Source: Kutzneria sp. CA-103260
GTDB taxonomy: Bacteria; Actinomycetota; Actinomycetes; Mycobacteriales; Pseudonocardiaceae
Reading direction: 5' to 3'
Assembly (NCBI RefSeq): GCF_018263855.1
Contig: NZ_CP073318.1
Coordinates: forward strand, 8,742,001-8,806,000
Length of the DNA: 64,000 nucleotides
The notes beneath the pieces are model-generated. The model made no database searches, was not told the origin of the DNA, and saw nothing but the letters and a program-made list of their open reading frames with translations. Positions 34,675-43,228 of the stretch are shown piece after piece. The position numbers were made by a program, and so were the translations under genes. Position 1 is the stretch's first letter. The number at the start of each line of letters is the position of its first letter.

Positions 34675-35555
34675 CAGGCTTTCTGGACCGCGTGGCCGCC
34701 GAACTGGTTGCGCAGCGCCGCGACGGCGCGCATCGCCGGCGAGTCGTCCTGGCGGGAGGCGAACCGGGCGAACAGCGCGGCGGAGATCACCGGCGCCGGC
34801 ACCGAGTGGTTGATCGCCTCCTCCACGGTCCACCGGCCCTCGCCGGAGTCCTCGACGTAGCCACGCAGGTCGTCCAGCTCGGGGTCCGAGTCCAGGGCCC
34901 GGACCAGCAGGTCCAGCAGCCAGGACCGGACCACGGTGCCACGCTGCCAGGCCTTGATCGTCGCCGGCACGTCCGTGACCAGCTCGGACGCCTCGAGCAG
35001 CTCGAAGCCCTCGGCGTAGGCCTGCATCAGGCCGTACTCGATGCCGTTGTGCACCATCTTGGAGAAGTGGCCGGCGCCGACCGGGCCGGCGTGCGCGAAG
35101 CCCTCCTCGCGCGGACCCTCCGGACGCAGCGCGTCGAAGATCGGCATCGCCTGCTCGACGTGCTTCTTGTCGCCGCCGACCATCAGGCCGTAGCCGACGT
35201 CCAGACCCCACACGCCGCCGGAGACGCCGCAGTCCAGGTAGCCGATGCCCTTGCTGTCCAGGTGCGTGGCGTTGGCGGAGTCGTCGGTGAACCGCGAGTT
35301 GCCGCCGTCGATCACGAGGTCGCCCTCGGACAGCAGCTCGCCCAGCTCCTGCACGGTCTGGCGGGTCGGGTCGCCCGCCGGAACCATGATCCACACAGTC
35401 CGCGGCGCCGCCAGCGCGCCGACCAGGTCGGCCAGGCTGGCGACGTCGGTGACGTCCGGGTTGCGGTCGTAGCCCACCACCTCGTGGCCGGCCTTGCGCA
35501 ACCGCTCCCGCATGTTGAAGCCCATCTTGCCAAGGCCGATGAGTCCGAGCTGCAC
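34674..35555 (-). CDS. gnd: 6-phosphogluconate dehydrogenase, decarboxylating (short form)
   Basis: 293 aa. Rossmann motif GLIGLGKMGFNM (residues 4-15), VIDGGNSRF, the substrate/catalytic segment LDCGVSGGVWG and the lysine/Asn segment FSKMVHNGIEYG. Converts 6-phosphogluconate to ribulose-5-phosphate. The ~300-aa length is the YqeC/GndA-like short type, commonly NAD+-dependent. Located between dnaN and recF, a standard actinobacterial position. GTG start with GAGAGGA eight bases upstream. Confidence 0.95.
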   Translation of the reverse strand: MQLGLIGLGKMGFNMRERLRKAGHEVVGYDRNPDVTDVASLADLVGALAAPRTVWIMVPAGDPTRQTVQELGELLSEGDLVIDGGNSRFTDDSANATHLDSKGIGYLDCGVSGGVWGLDVGYGLMVGGDKKHVEQAMPIFDALRPEGPREEGFAHAGPVGAGHFSKMVHNGIEYGLMQAYAEGFELLEASELVTDVPATIKAWQRGTVVRSWLLDLLVRALDSDPELDDLRGYVEDSGEGRWTVEEAINHSVPAPVISAALFARFASRQDDSPAMRAVAALRNQFGGHAVQKA

Positions 35556-35592
35556 GATCGCGGTCCTCTCCGTGTTACAGGCAGCCAGCTGG

Positions 35593-36729
35593 TCAGCCGG
35601 GCAGACGCACCGGCATCAGCAGGTAGAGGTAGCCCTCCACCACGCTTCCATCCTCGCCCACCGGCTTGATCAACGCGGGCCTGCTGGGTGTGGTGAACGA
35701 CAAGTGGGCACGATCGGTGCGCACCGCGGCCAGGCCGTCGAGCAGGTATCCCGGGTTGAACGCGATGGTCACCGGGTCGCCGGTGAACTCGACCGGCAGC
35801 TCCTCCTCGGCGCTGCCCTCGTCGTCGCCGCCGGCGGTCAGCCGCAGGCCGCCCTCGCTGAACTCCAGCCGGACCTGGGTGCCGCGCTCGGCGACCAGCG
35901 ACACTCGCTTGATCGCGTCCTGCAGCGAGGACACCTCGATGATCGCGGCGGCGTTGTGCTCGGCCGGCAGCAGCTGCCGGTACTTCGGGAACTCGGCGTC
36001 CAGCAGTCGGCTGGTGGTCCGCCGCCCGGTGCCGGACAGGCCGAGCAGGCCGTCGCCGGAGGCCAGCGACAGCTCGACCGTGGAGCCGGCGCCGCCGAGC
36101 GTCTTGGCCGCGTCGGCCAGGTTGCGGGCCGGGACCAGCACTGCGGTCTCGACCTCGTCGGCCGGCTCCCAGTCGAACTCGCGCATGGCCAGCCGGAACC
36201 GGTCGGTGGCGACCAGGGTCAGCTTGCCGCCGTTGAACTCGACCCGGACGCCGGTGAGCATCGGCAGCGTGTCGTCCTTGCCGGCCGCGACCGCGACCTG
36301 GCCGACCGCCTCGGCGAACACCTCGCCGGCCAGCGCACCCGCCCGCTGCGGCATCGCCGGCAGTGCCGGGTAGTCCTCGACCGGCATGGTCGGCAGGCTG
36401 AACTTGGCGCTGCCGCACGTGATCGAGACGCGGGCCCCGTCCACGGCGATCTCCACCGGGTGGTTGGGCAGCGCCTTGGTGATGTCGGCGAGTAGCCGGC
36501 CGGAGACCAGGGTCTTGCCGCCGGCCGCGATCGTCGCCGGGACACCCACCTGGGCCGAGACCTCGTAGTCGAAGCCGGAGACGGTCAGCGCGTCGCCGGT
36601 GTCGCCCTCGTCGGAGCCGGCGTCCAGCAGGACACCGCCGAGGACCGGGACCGGCGGCCGCGACGGCAGGCTCCGTGCGACCCAGGCCACGGCGTCGGCT
36701 AGACCGTCGCGCTCGACGCGGATCTTCAT
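35593..36729 (-). CDS. dnaN: DNA polymerase III beta sliding clamp
   Basis: 378 aa. Three clamp domains. Landmarks are LPSRPPVPVLGGVLL near residue 25, SGRLLADITKALP, ATDRFRLA, and the C-terminal YLLMPVRLPG that closes the peptide-binding pocket. ATG start with GAAAGGA seven bases upstream. The frame continues upstream through the origin spacer without a start signal; MKIRVERD is the family N-terminus. First gene downstream of oriC on this strand, followed after 37 bp by gnd. Confidence 0.98.
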   Translation of the reverse strand: MKIRVERDGLADAVAWVARSLPSRPPVPVLGGVLLDAGSDEGDTGDALTVSGFDYEVSAQVGVPATIAAGGKTLVSGRLLADITKALPNHPVEIAVDGARVSITCGSAKFSLPTMPVEDYPALPAMPQRAGALAGEVFAEAVGQVAVAAGKDDTLPMLTGVRVEFNGGKLTLVATDRFRLAMREFDWEPADEVETAVLVPARNLADAAKTLGGAGSTVELSLASGDGLLGLSGTGRRTTSRLLDAEFPKYRQLLPAEHNAAAIIEVSSLQDAIKRVSLVAERGTQVRLEFSEGGLRLTAGGDDEGSAEEELPVEFTGDPVTIAFNPGYLLDGLAAVRTDRAHLSFTTPSRPALIKPVGEDGSVVEGYLYLLMPVRLPG

Positions 36730-36902
36730 GAGGGCGTCCTTTCCTTCGGCACGACCGTGATCGTCCCCGTGTCGTCCGGGCTCGGCACACGACCGGGTCC
36801 TAGGGGAGCCCAACGGTAGAGCGTGCGAGGTCGCTTCGTCATGTCGGGGCGGCTCGACGCGAGGTCCGCCCGAGGCGAGGTGTCCCCAGCTTCGGCCACC
36901 CC

Positions 36903-36955
36903 CTGTTTTTCTTCTTTTCATCTCTTCAAAGAGATCACCAGTAACAGCAGTAAGG
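36903..36955. other. AT-rich tract, likely unwinding element
   Basis: T-rich run (TTTTTCTTCTTTTC) and a 16-bp imperfect-centre palindrome in an otherwise ~70% G+C spacer, directly beside two tandem DnaA boxes that point toward it on the minus strand (TTGTCCACA then CAATCCACA). This is the usual layout of a DNA-unwinding element; the assignment is inference. Confidence 0.55.
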
Positions 36956-36957
36956 GT

Positions 36958-37200
36958 TGTGGATTGTGTGGACAACCGGGGTTTGCGCTGTTCAGGTGAT
37001 GGCTGGGGGTGTGGGCAAGTACCCCGGGTGACCGGTGGACAACTCGGGCACCCCGTGGACAACTTCTCGACTGCTCCGAACGGTCCACAGATCGGTCGAG
37101 TTGTCCACACTTCCATCCCCAGATGTGGGCTGGTCCGTCCCCAGGTGTTGCACAGGGTGAAAGTGGCCCAGGTCTCCCCGATGTGGGTGACTGTGGACAA
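36958..37200. promoter_or_regulatory. oriC DnaA-box cluster
   Basis: Exact boxes: TGTGGACAA 36967-36975, TTGTCCACA 37101-37109 and TGTGGACAA 37192-37200. 8/9 matches: GGTGGACAA 37034-37042 and CGTGGACAA 37054-37062. 7/9: TGTGGATTG 36958-36966 and CGGTCCACA 37081-37089. Both orientations occur. Confidence 0.85.
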
Positions 37201-37201
37201 C

Positions 37202-38512
37202 TTTTCTGGGATCGGGGGCCCGCCGACCCCTCCGACTCGCCAGAAAAGTTCACCGGGCGGGGGTTGCGGGCGGCCGGATTTCTGGGGGCGGCCGGGCCGC
37301 GACCGGGGGCGCTCGTCAGAAAGATCACGGATCTCAGCCCAGGTGGACAGGCGGATCCGGGGCGCGGCCGGGATTGGGCCGGCGCGGCGGGCGGGCGCAG
37401 AGCCGCCGGCGCAGAGTTTCTCACCGCCGTGCCGACCGGCCCAGGCCCCCGCCCAATAAGACTCTGGACTCGGCCGGCGGCGGCCGTCCGACCCAGGTGC
37501 GACCAGCACCTTTTCCACGCGGCAGCCGGTCCGGCCAAGGGGGCGAGCAGAAAGGTTCCCGGCGTGTCCGGCCTGGGCGGCGGGCCGGCGGCTCGTTCGC
37601 CGGTGGACCAGGCCGGCGCGGCCGCAGCCGGCGACCGGGCCGTGCAACTGCTGGCCGGGCACGTATCCGCTGGTCGGACCACATGGGCCGGCTGTGGATG
37701 GCCGACGGCGGCGACGTTTTCCCTGGTCGGTGCCTCGACACGCGTGAGGATGGCGACCTGGTTCGCGCCAGGCAGCCAGCAGTCGGACGCGTTTTCCCTG
37801 GTCAGTGGCGGCCAGCCCGCCTATGCCCGAGACCTGGCCCAGCCGAGCCACCAGCCGCCGGTTGCGGTTCCGCTGGTCGGAGCCCGCTGGTGGATCCATG
37901 GGGTGCGCCGCAGACACGGGCCGGACCAGGGCGAACGCCCTTCGCTTGGCGGGTGGCCGGACCGGCCGGCGACTTTTCCACGAGGTGGCTTGGCCGAGCC
38001 TGAGCGGCCGCTCGGAAAGGTGCGGCCGACCCGGGTGTGGGCGGAGCCGTTCCCCGGCGGCTGCTGGTTGGGCCGAGGGGCTGACCAGAAAGATGGAGTG
38101 CGGGGACCGGGCAGTCCGGACCTTTCTGATGACCACCACCGGCCGCGACCAGCACGTCGGTCAGAAAGATTTTGGCGAGCGGTCGAGTGGCTGGTGCGTC
38201 GGGCGGCAGGGGTGGCGGCTGTACGGCGGAGTCGGCGGGCGGTTTCTCACCGACCTGTGGGCCGCTGGCGGTCGGCCGGCCAGAAAGAAGGCGCGGTGCC
38301 CAGTGGTCCCGATGCGCTTGCGAGCCACCCAGCCGCCCGCTGGGGCGGAGCTTCCGCGCTGCGGTGGGCCGGGCACCCACTCATGTCGGCAGGCCCTTTC
38401 TCACTGGGGTGGCTGGTCGAGCCGAGCTCGCGGTGAGAAAGGTTGGGCAGTTGGTGGCACCTTTCTCACTGAGGCCGGCGGCCGACCGAGGTGGTCGGCG
38501 AGAAAGGTGTGG
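37202..38512. repeat. Dispersed AGAAAG-core repeat array in oriC
   Basis: Consensus about (G/C)(T/C)(G/C)AGAAAG(G/A)T. Exact AGAAAG cores on plus: 37316-37325, 37548-37557, 38085-38094, 38161-38170, 38281-38290, 38432-38446 and 38497-38512. On minus: 38120-38134, 38394-38409 and 38459-38472. AGAAAA or AGAAAC variants: 37202-37209, 37241-37250, 37415-37425 and 38241-38255. GGAAAAG/GGAAAGG relatives: 37508, 37972 and 38013. Copies are denser toward dnaA and in mixed orientation. Confidence 0.8.
37716..37806 (+). repeat. Two copies of GTTTTCCCTGGTC
   Basis: GTTTTCCCTGGTCGGTG (from 37717) and GTTTTCCCTGGTCAGTG (from 37791), 74 bases apart, in the middle of the AGAAAG array. On the opposite strand they read GACCAGGGAAAAC, possibly degenerate array members. 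Confidence 0.6.
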
Positions 38513-38541
38513 GCGTCAGCGGCCCTGGGCAGGACAGTGGA

Positions 38542-38571
38542 GAGCGGCCCGCCGGGATCGGGGGGCCGCTC
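38542..38571 (-). terminator. Possible terminator downstream of dnaA
   Basis: GAGCGGCCC / GGGCCGCTC, 9-bp stem with 12-base loop, 15 bases after the dnaA stop on the minus strand. No T tract. Confidence 0.35.
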
Positions 38572-38586
38572 AGGGGCGAAACGGGG

Positions 38587-40143
38587 TCAGGCGCGGGCGC
38601 GCTGCTTGATGCGGGAGGTGAGCTCCTGCACCTGGTCGTAGATCCGCCGGCGCTCGGCCATCTCCTTGCGGATCTTCTTGTCGGCGTGCATGACCGTGGT
38701 GTGGTCACGGCCGCCGAAGGTCTGGCCGATCTTGGGCAGCGACAGGTCGGTGAGCTCCCGGCACAGATACATGGAGATCTGCCGGGCCTGGGCCAGCGCC
38801 TTGGTCTTGCCGGGACCGCACAGGTCGTCGATGGAGACGCCGAAGAACTCCGCGGTCACGGCCATGATCGTCGGAGCGGTGATCTCCGGGGCGTGCGAGT
38901 CGGGGATCAGGTCCCGCAACACGATCTCGGCCAGCTGCACGTCCACCGGCTGCCGGTTGAGCGAGGCGAACGCGGTGACCCGGATCAGCGCGCCCTCCAG
39001 CTCCCGGATGTTGCGCTCGATGCGGGCGGCGATGAACTCCAGCACCTCGGCCGGCGCGGCCAGCCGGTCCTGGGCGGCCTTCTTGCGCAGGATGGCGATC
39101 CGGGTCTCCAGCTCGGGCGGCTGGATGTCGGTGATCAGGCCCCACTCGAACCGCGTGCGCAGCCGGTCCTCCAGGGTCTCCAGCCGCTTGGGCGGCCGGT
39201 CCGAGGACACCACGATCTGCTTGTTCGAGTTGTGCAGCGTGTTGAACGTGTGGAAGAACTCCTCCTGCGTGCCTTCCTTGCCCTCCAGGAACTGGATGTC
39301 GTCGACGAGCAGCACGTCGATGTCCCGGTAGCGGCGCTGGAAGGCGATCTTGCGGTCGTCCCGCAGGGAGTTGATGAAGTCGTTGGTGAACTCCTCGGTG
39401 GACACGTAGCGCACGCGCATCCCCGGGAACAGCCGCTGGGCGTAGTGCCCGACGGCGTGCAGCAGGTGGGTCTTGCCCAGGCCGGACTCGCCCCAGATGA
39501 ACAGCGGGTTGTACGCCCGGGCCGGCGCCTCGGCCACCGCGACCGCGGCTGCGTGCGCGAACCGGTTGGACGCGCCGATGACAAAGGTGTCGAAGGTGTA
39601 CTTCTCGTTCAGCCTGGTCTGCGAGTTGGTGCCCTGGCTCGGCTGGGTGGCCGCGGCCGGCGGCCCGCTGAAGGTCGGCCAGATCTCGTGCACGGTGGCC
39701 AGCGCCTCGCGCTCCTCGTCCACCTCGTCCTCGGCCGAGTCGCCGTCGTCGGACAGGGTGATCGCCGGCATCGGCGCGGTCTGCTCCGCGGGCGCGACGG
39801 CCGGCGGGCGCGGGGCGGGCGTGGTGATCAGCGGCGGGGGCGTCGGCACGGGCGGCGGACCAGGGGTGGCCCGCGGCACGACGGTGTCGACCTTGACGGC
39901 CAGCGACACCGGGCGGCCGAGCCGGCGGGAGAGCGCGGCGGTGATCGGATCGCGCAGGGCGCGCTCGATCGCCTCCTTGGCGAAGTCGCTCGGCGCGCCG
40001 AGCAGGACCGTGCCGTCCAGCAGCCCGATCGGCCGGGTCACCCGCATCCAGGCGCGCTGCAACGAGGACAGGGCCCCCGCGGCGAGCAGTTCCTGGACGA
40101 CCTGGTCCCATACCTGACCGAGGTTGGTCTGGTCGTCGGACAC
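38587..40143 (-). CDS. dnaA: Chromosomal replication initiator protein DnaA
   Basis: 518 aa. Domain I (residues ~1-90, LGQVWDQVVQELL), a Pro/Ala/Thr-rich domain II linker (~100-180), domain III AAA+ with Walker A GESGLGKTHLLHA (~216-228) and Walker B LLVDDIQFL, and domain IV with the box-recognition signature GGRDHTTVMHADKKIR. Binds DnaA boxes and opens oriC. GTG start preceded by GGGGAGGGGAGCAGGG. Boxes upstream at 40234-40271 suggest autoregulation. Confidence 0.98.
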   Translation of the reverse strand: MSDDQTNLGQVWDQVVQELLAAGALSSLQRAWMRVTRPIGLLDGTVLLGAPSDFAKEAIERALRDPITAALSRRLGRPVSLAVKVDTVVPRATPGPPPVPTPPPLITTPAPRPPAVAPAEQTAPMPAITLSDDGDSAEDEVDEEREALATVHEIWPTFSGPPAAATQPSQGTNSQTRLNEKYTFDTFVIGASNRFAHAAAVAVAEAPARAYNPLFIWGESGLGKTHLLHAVGHYAQRLFPGMRVRYVSTEEFTNDFINSLRDDRKIAFQRRYRDIDVLLVDDIQFLEGKEGTQEEFFHTFNTLHNSNKQIVVSSDRPPKRLETLEDRLRTRFEWGLITDIQPPELETRIAILRKKAAQDRLAAPAEVLEFIAARIERNIRELEGALIRVTAFASLNRQPVDVQLAEIVLRDLIPDSHAPEITAPTIMAVTAEFFGVSIDDLCGPGKTKALAQARQISMYLCRELTDLSLPKIGQTFGGRDHTTVMHADKKIRKEMAERRRIYDQVQELTSRIKQRARA

Positions 40144-40233
40144 GTCCCTGCTCCCCTCCCCTCGCCTGATTCGCCGACGCCGGGGTCGACGCGCGGATGC
40201 GCTCCAACCCCAGTTCGTCACGTCCGGTGGTGC

Positions 40234-40271
40234 TGTGGACAACGGGACACGTAGTCCACAGGTTGTCCACA
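40234..40271. promoter_or_regulatory. DnaA boxes upstream of dnaA
   Basis: TGTGGACAA 40234-40242 and TTGTCCACA 40263-40271 are exact and in opposite orientation, with TAGTCCACA (8/9) at 40252-40260 between them. They lie 91-128 bases before the dnaA start, as expected for DnaA autoregulation. Confidence 0.75.
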
Positions 40272-40519
40272 ACTGTGCACGAAGGTACGCCGGGACACAT
40301 CGGCGCCTCGCACTGGGTCGGCCAGCGGCGAAGTCCGGGTTCCGCGCGAACGGTTCGGCGCCACGTGTGGGGAGCCTCGGGCCGGTCCCGAGGTGAAACC
40401 GCGGGGGAGCACGCTAACAAGGCGTGGCAGCCGCCACAAGCCGAACCGGCCGGTCACTCCCCCACAGTGGCCCGTCTGTCGCCTGATGGGGTGCTGGTCG
40501 GCTGCGCTGCGCAGCCGAT

Positions 40520-40548
40520 TTGAGAACCGGCGCTCGGCTGCGTACTCT
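40520..40548 (+). promoter_or_regulatory. Promoter of the rpmH operon
   Basis: TTGAGA (40520-40525) and TACTCT (40543-40548) with the ideal 17-base spacer. It implies a leader of about 165 bases before rpmH. The best sigma-70-like promoter found by eye in the window. Confidence 0.6.
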
Positions 40549-40720
40549 CGAATGGTCTCCCGCTGGTAGCGGGCGTCTTCGCGCGCCTGTGCCAATGAGC
40601 GCCGGAACATGACCGGCGCCCACGACTCTCGTCCGGTGCGGCCGTGTAGTGCGGTAACCGTGTGAGTGCGGCTGGGGACACCACCAGACCTGCTTGCAGT
40701 GAGCACCGGGAGACCCAGAA

Positions 40721-40864
40721 GTGAGCAAGGGAAAGCGCACCTTCCAGCCCAACAACCGTCGTCGCGCCAAGACCCACGGGTTCCGGCTGCGGATGCGGAC
40801 TCGCGCGGGCCGCGCGATCCTGGCTGCCCGCCGGGGCAAGGGCCGCGCCCGCCTCTCGGCCTGA
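40721..40864 (+). CDS. rpmH: 50S ribosomal protein L34
   Basis: 47 aa, highly basic: VSKGKRTFQPNNRRRAKTHG and RAILAARRGKGRARLSA, the invariant L34 pattern. GTG start. Stands next to dnaA in divergent orientation and 12 bp before rnpA, as in nearly all bacteria. Confidence 0.98.
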   Translation: MSKGKRTFQPNNRRRAKTHGFRLRMRTRAGRAILAARRGKGRARLSA

Positions 40865-40876
40865 CCCTGACGCGCC

Positions 40877-41263
40877 GTGCTCCCCGCGGCCGCCCGGCTG
40901 ACCAGTAGCCAGGACTTCGGCCTGGTCGTCCGCCGGGGTCGCCGAGCCGGCAGACCCCGGCTCGTCATGCATGCCCTGACGAGCTCGGCGGACACATCAG
41001 CACCGACGTCGCCCACCCGGACCGAGCCCGCTCGGACCAGGGTGGGTTTCGTCGTGAGCAAGGCCGTCGGCAACTCGGTGGTTCGCCACGGGGTGAGCCG
41101 GCGCTTGCGGCACCAGATGGCGGAGCGGCTCGGGTCGCTGCCGGCCGGCACGGCGATCGTCGTCCGGGCGCTGCCGCCCGCCGCGGCCTCGTCCAGCGCC
41201 GAGCTCGGTCGCGACCTGGACGCCGCGCTGCGTCGCCTCGGCCTGACGGGCGGCGCCCCGTGA
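40877..41263 (+). CDS. rnpA: Ribonuclease P protein component
   Basis: 128 aa. N-terminal LTSSQDFGLVVRRGRRAGRP, then the RNA-binding signature region GFVVSKAVGNSVVRHGVSRRLRH, a variant of the usual RNRxKRRLR motif, and ILVRALPPAA-like strand VVRALPPAAA. Partner of the RNase P RNA in tRNA 5' maturation. A ~15-residue Ser/Thr insertion follows the first strand. GTG start; the stop overlaps the yidD GTG. Confidence 0.95.
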   Translation: MLPAAARLTSSQDFGLVVRRGRRAGRPRLVMHALTSSADTSAPTSPTRTEPARTRVGFVVSKAVGNSVVRHGVSRRLRHQMAERLGSLPAGTAIVVRALPPAAASSSAELGRDLDAALRRLGLTGGAP

Positions 41264-41526
41264 CCGCGGCCGCGAAGGTGCTGGTGGCGCCGATCAGGGT
41301 GTACCAGAGGTGGATCTCCCCTCTGTTCCCCCCGAGCTGTCGCTTCTACCCGAGCTGCAGTGCTTACGCGGTGGAGGCGCTGACCGTCCATGGCGCGGTG
41401 CGTGGCAGCTGGCTGACAATTCGTCGGCTGCTGCGCTGCGGGCCCTGGCATCCTGGAGGCTTGGACCCGGTGCCGCCACGGCAGCCGCGGGCCGGCGCCA
41501 GTTCCAACACGGCTGCCGAGGAGTAG
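41260..41526 (+). CDS. yidD: Membrane protein insertion efficiency factor YidD
   Basis: 88 aa. Signature PIRVYQRWISPLFPPSCRFYPSCSAY is split by two conserved cysteines, with a third Cys and Trp in LLRCGPWHPGGLDPVP. A membrane-associated amphipathic protein that helps YidC-dependent insertion. The GTG start overlaps the rnpA stop (GTGA), with yidC 4 bp downstream, giving a coupled cluster. Confidence 0.96.
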   Translation: MTAAAKVLVAPIRVYQRWISPLFPPSCRFYPSCSAYAVEALTVHGAVRGSWLTIRRLLRCGPWHPGGLDPVPPRQPRAGASSNTAAEE

Positions 41527-41530
41527 CTCA

Positions 41531-42646
41531 GTGCTCAACTTCATTTACTACCCCGTGTCGGGGATCTTGTGGGTATGGCACAAGGTCTTCGGCTTCATCT
41601 TCGGTGACGGGTCCTTCGGCGGCGCGGCCAGCTGGGCGCTCTCGGTGGTGTTCCTGGTGTTCACCCTGCGAGTGATTCTGTTCAAGCCGTTCGTCGCGCA
41701 GGTCAAGTCGATGCGCAAGATGGCCGAGTTCCAGCCCGAGATCAAGAAGCTGCAGAAGAAGTACGCCAACGACAAGCAGAAGCTCGCGGCGGAGATGCAG
41801 AAACTCCAGTCCGAGCACGGCGTGAACCCGTTGGCCGGCTGTCTGCCGATCCTGCTCCAGGCGCCCGTCTTCATCGGCCTCAACCACGTGCTGCGGTCGT
41901 TCAACCGCCCTGGGCTCAGCTACGAGCAGAACATCAAGATCCCGAACTACTGGATCCCCACCGAGGACGTCCAGTCCTTCCTGCAGGCCCGTCTGTTCGG
42001 CGCCCCGCTGTCCTCGTACATCGCGATGGCCGACAACGAGCTGAACGCGTTCGTGCCGCACGTTGGCCGGCTCGACGTGATCCTGGTGTCGATCCCGCTG
42101 ATGATCGTGGCCAGCATCGCGACGCACCTGACCGCCCGGCACAACGTGGCCCGGCAGACCGCAGCGGTGACCGCGAACCCGCAGACCGCGATGATGAACA
42201 AGCTGACCCTCTACTTGTTCCCGCTCGGTGTGCTCGCCTTCGGCGCCTTCCTGCAGATCGGTCTGCTCTTCTACTGGCTGAGCAACAACGCCTGGACGCT
42301 CGGACAGCAGTACTTCGTCTATCACCGGATCGACCGGGAAGAGGCCGAGGCCAAGGCGAAGAAGGTCGAGCAGCGCAACAACCTCGCGCCCAAGCCCGGG
42401 CAGAAGCCGATGCAGCAGGTGCGCAAGCCGGTGAAGCCGGGCGACGCGGCCGACGCCACCGACGCCGCCGAGAAGGCCGCGGAGCCGGCGAGCGAGAAGG
42501 CGGCGGACAAGAGCGCGTCGTCGAGTGCCAACGGATCGAGCTCGCCGTCCAACGGTAGCGCCGTCAACGGCACCAGCGATGCCACCAAGGTGCCCGGCCT
42601 GGCGCCGACCCAAGCCCGAAAGAAGCAGAGCCGTAAGCGTCGCTGA
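41531..42646 (+). CDS. yidC: Membrane protein insertase YidC
   Basis: 371 aa. Gram-positive-type YidC without the large periplasmic domain. Five or so membrane helices, the coiled cytoplasmic hairpin MAEFQPEIKKLQKKYANDKQ, NPLAGCLPILLQAPVFIGL and the C-terminal FYWLSNNAWTLGQQYF. A ~100-residue Lys/Ala/Ser-rich tail follows and may bind ribosomes. GTG start with GAGGAG seven bases upstream. Confidence 0.96.
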   Translation: MLNFIYYPVSGILWVWHKVFGFIFGDGSFGGAASWALSVVFLVFTLRVILFKPFVAQVKSMRKMAEFQPEIKKLQKKYANDKQKLAAEMQKLQSEHGVNPLAGCLPILLQAPVFIGLNHVLRSFNRPGLSYEQNIKIPNYWIPTEDVQSFLQARLFGAPLSSYIAMADNELNAFVPHVGRLDVILVSIPLMIVASIATHLTARHNVARQTAAVTANPQTAMMNKLTLYLFPLGVLAFGAFLQIGLLFYWLSNNAWTLGQQYFVYHRIDREEAEAKAKKVEQRNNLAPKPGQKPMQQVRKPVKPGDAADATDAAEKAAEPASEKAADKSASSSANGSSSPSNGSAVNGTSDATKVPGLAPTQARKKQSRKRR

Positions 42647-42674
42647 CGCCGAACTGTTCTGGAGAGGAGAGAAC

Positions 42675-43211
42675 GTGTCGGAGACGTTGCAGGCGGCCGA
42701 CGCCGACCAGGAGCCCGCGACCGAGGAGCGGTCGTCGGGCAGCACCGAGGATCTGCTCGTCCAGGAGGGCGACATCGCCGGTGACTACCTGGAGCAGCTG
42801 CTGGACGTGCTCGACTACGACGGCGACATCGACCTGGACGTGGAGGCCGGCCGCGCGATCGTGAGCATCGACGGCGGCGAGGAACTGGAGAAGCTGGTCG
42901 GTCCCCGCGGCACCGTGTTGGAGGCGCTGCAGGAGCTGACCCGGTTGGCCGTGCAGCAGGAGACCGGCGTGCGCAGCCGGCTGATGCTGGACATCGCCCA
43001 GTGGCGGGAGGGCCGGCGGAGCGAGCTTCGCGAGCTTGGTCGCTCGGCGGCGGAGAAGGCGCTCTCCACCGGCGAGAAGGTTCGGCTCCAGCCGATGACC
43101 CCGTTCGAGCGCAAGGTGGTGCACGACGCCGTGGCCGCGGTGAAGGGCACCTACAGCGAGAGCGAGGGCGAGGAGCCCCAGCGTCGCGTGGTGGTGTTCA
43201 AGGAGCAGTAA
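42675..43211 (+). CDS. jag: RNA-binding protein Jag/KhpB
   Basis: 178 aa. An acidic N-terminus without the Jag_N domain found in Firmicutes, a KH domain (residues ~55-110, LVGPRGTVLEALQELTRLAV) and an R3H domain (~115-178, RSELRELGRSAAEKAL, MTPFERKVVHDAV). Single-stranded RNA binding, linked to growth and division in other bacteria. The GTG start is preceded by GGAGAGGAG. Transcription appears to end at the parS-containing terminator just downstream. Confidence 0.94.
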   Translation: MSETLQAADADQEPATEERSSGSTEDLLVQEGDIAGDYLEQLLDVLDYDGDIDLDVEAGRAIVSIDGGEELEKLVGPRGTVLEALQELTRLAVQQETGVRSRLMLDIAQWREGRRSELRELGRSAAEKALSTGEKVRLQPMTPFERKVVHDAVAAVKGTYSESEGEEPQRRVVVFKEQ

Positions 43212-43228
43212 GTCGGACGCCCCGACCA

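Larger units (their letters stand above)
36730..38586. other. oriC: Chromosomal replication origin (oriC), dnaN-dnaA spacer
   Basis: 1,857 bp without a credible gene. dnaN end: an AT-rich tract (36903-36955) with the palindrome ATCTCTTCAAAGAGAT (36920-36935), then the DnaA-box cluster 36958-37200. Beyond 37200 the DNA is very GC-rich and carries a dispersed AGAAAG-core repeat to 38512. Long open frames exist on both strands but overlap DnaA boxes, lack start signals and show no domains. Confidence 0.9.
40144..40720. other. dnaA-rpmH divergent region
   Basis: 577 bp without a supported gene. Contains the DnaA boxes at 40234-40271, an inverted repeat CGGCTGCGC-T-GCGCAGCCG (40499-40517) and the rpmH promoter candidate at 40520-40548. 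Confidence 0.7.

Noticed and set aside
37009..38436. 475-codon plus-strand open frame through oriC, and a minus-strand frame extending dnaN upstream to 38139
   Set aside because: Both overlap DnaA boxes and the AGAAAG array, lack ribosome-binding sites and recognisable domains, and are explained by rarity of stop codons in very GC-rich DNA.
40218..41544. Minus-strand frames through rpmH-rnpA-yidD
   Set aside because: Antisense to three universally conserved genes; no start signals.
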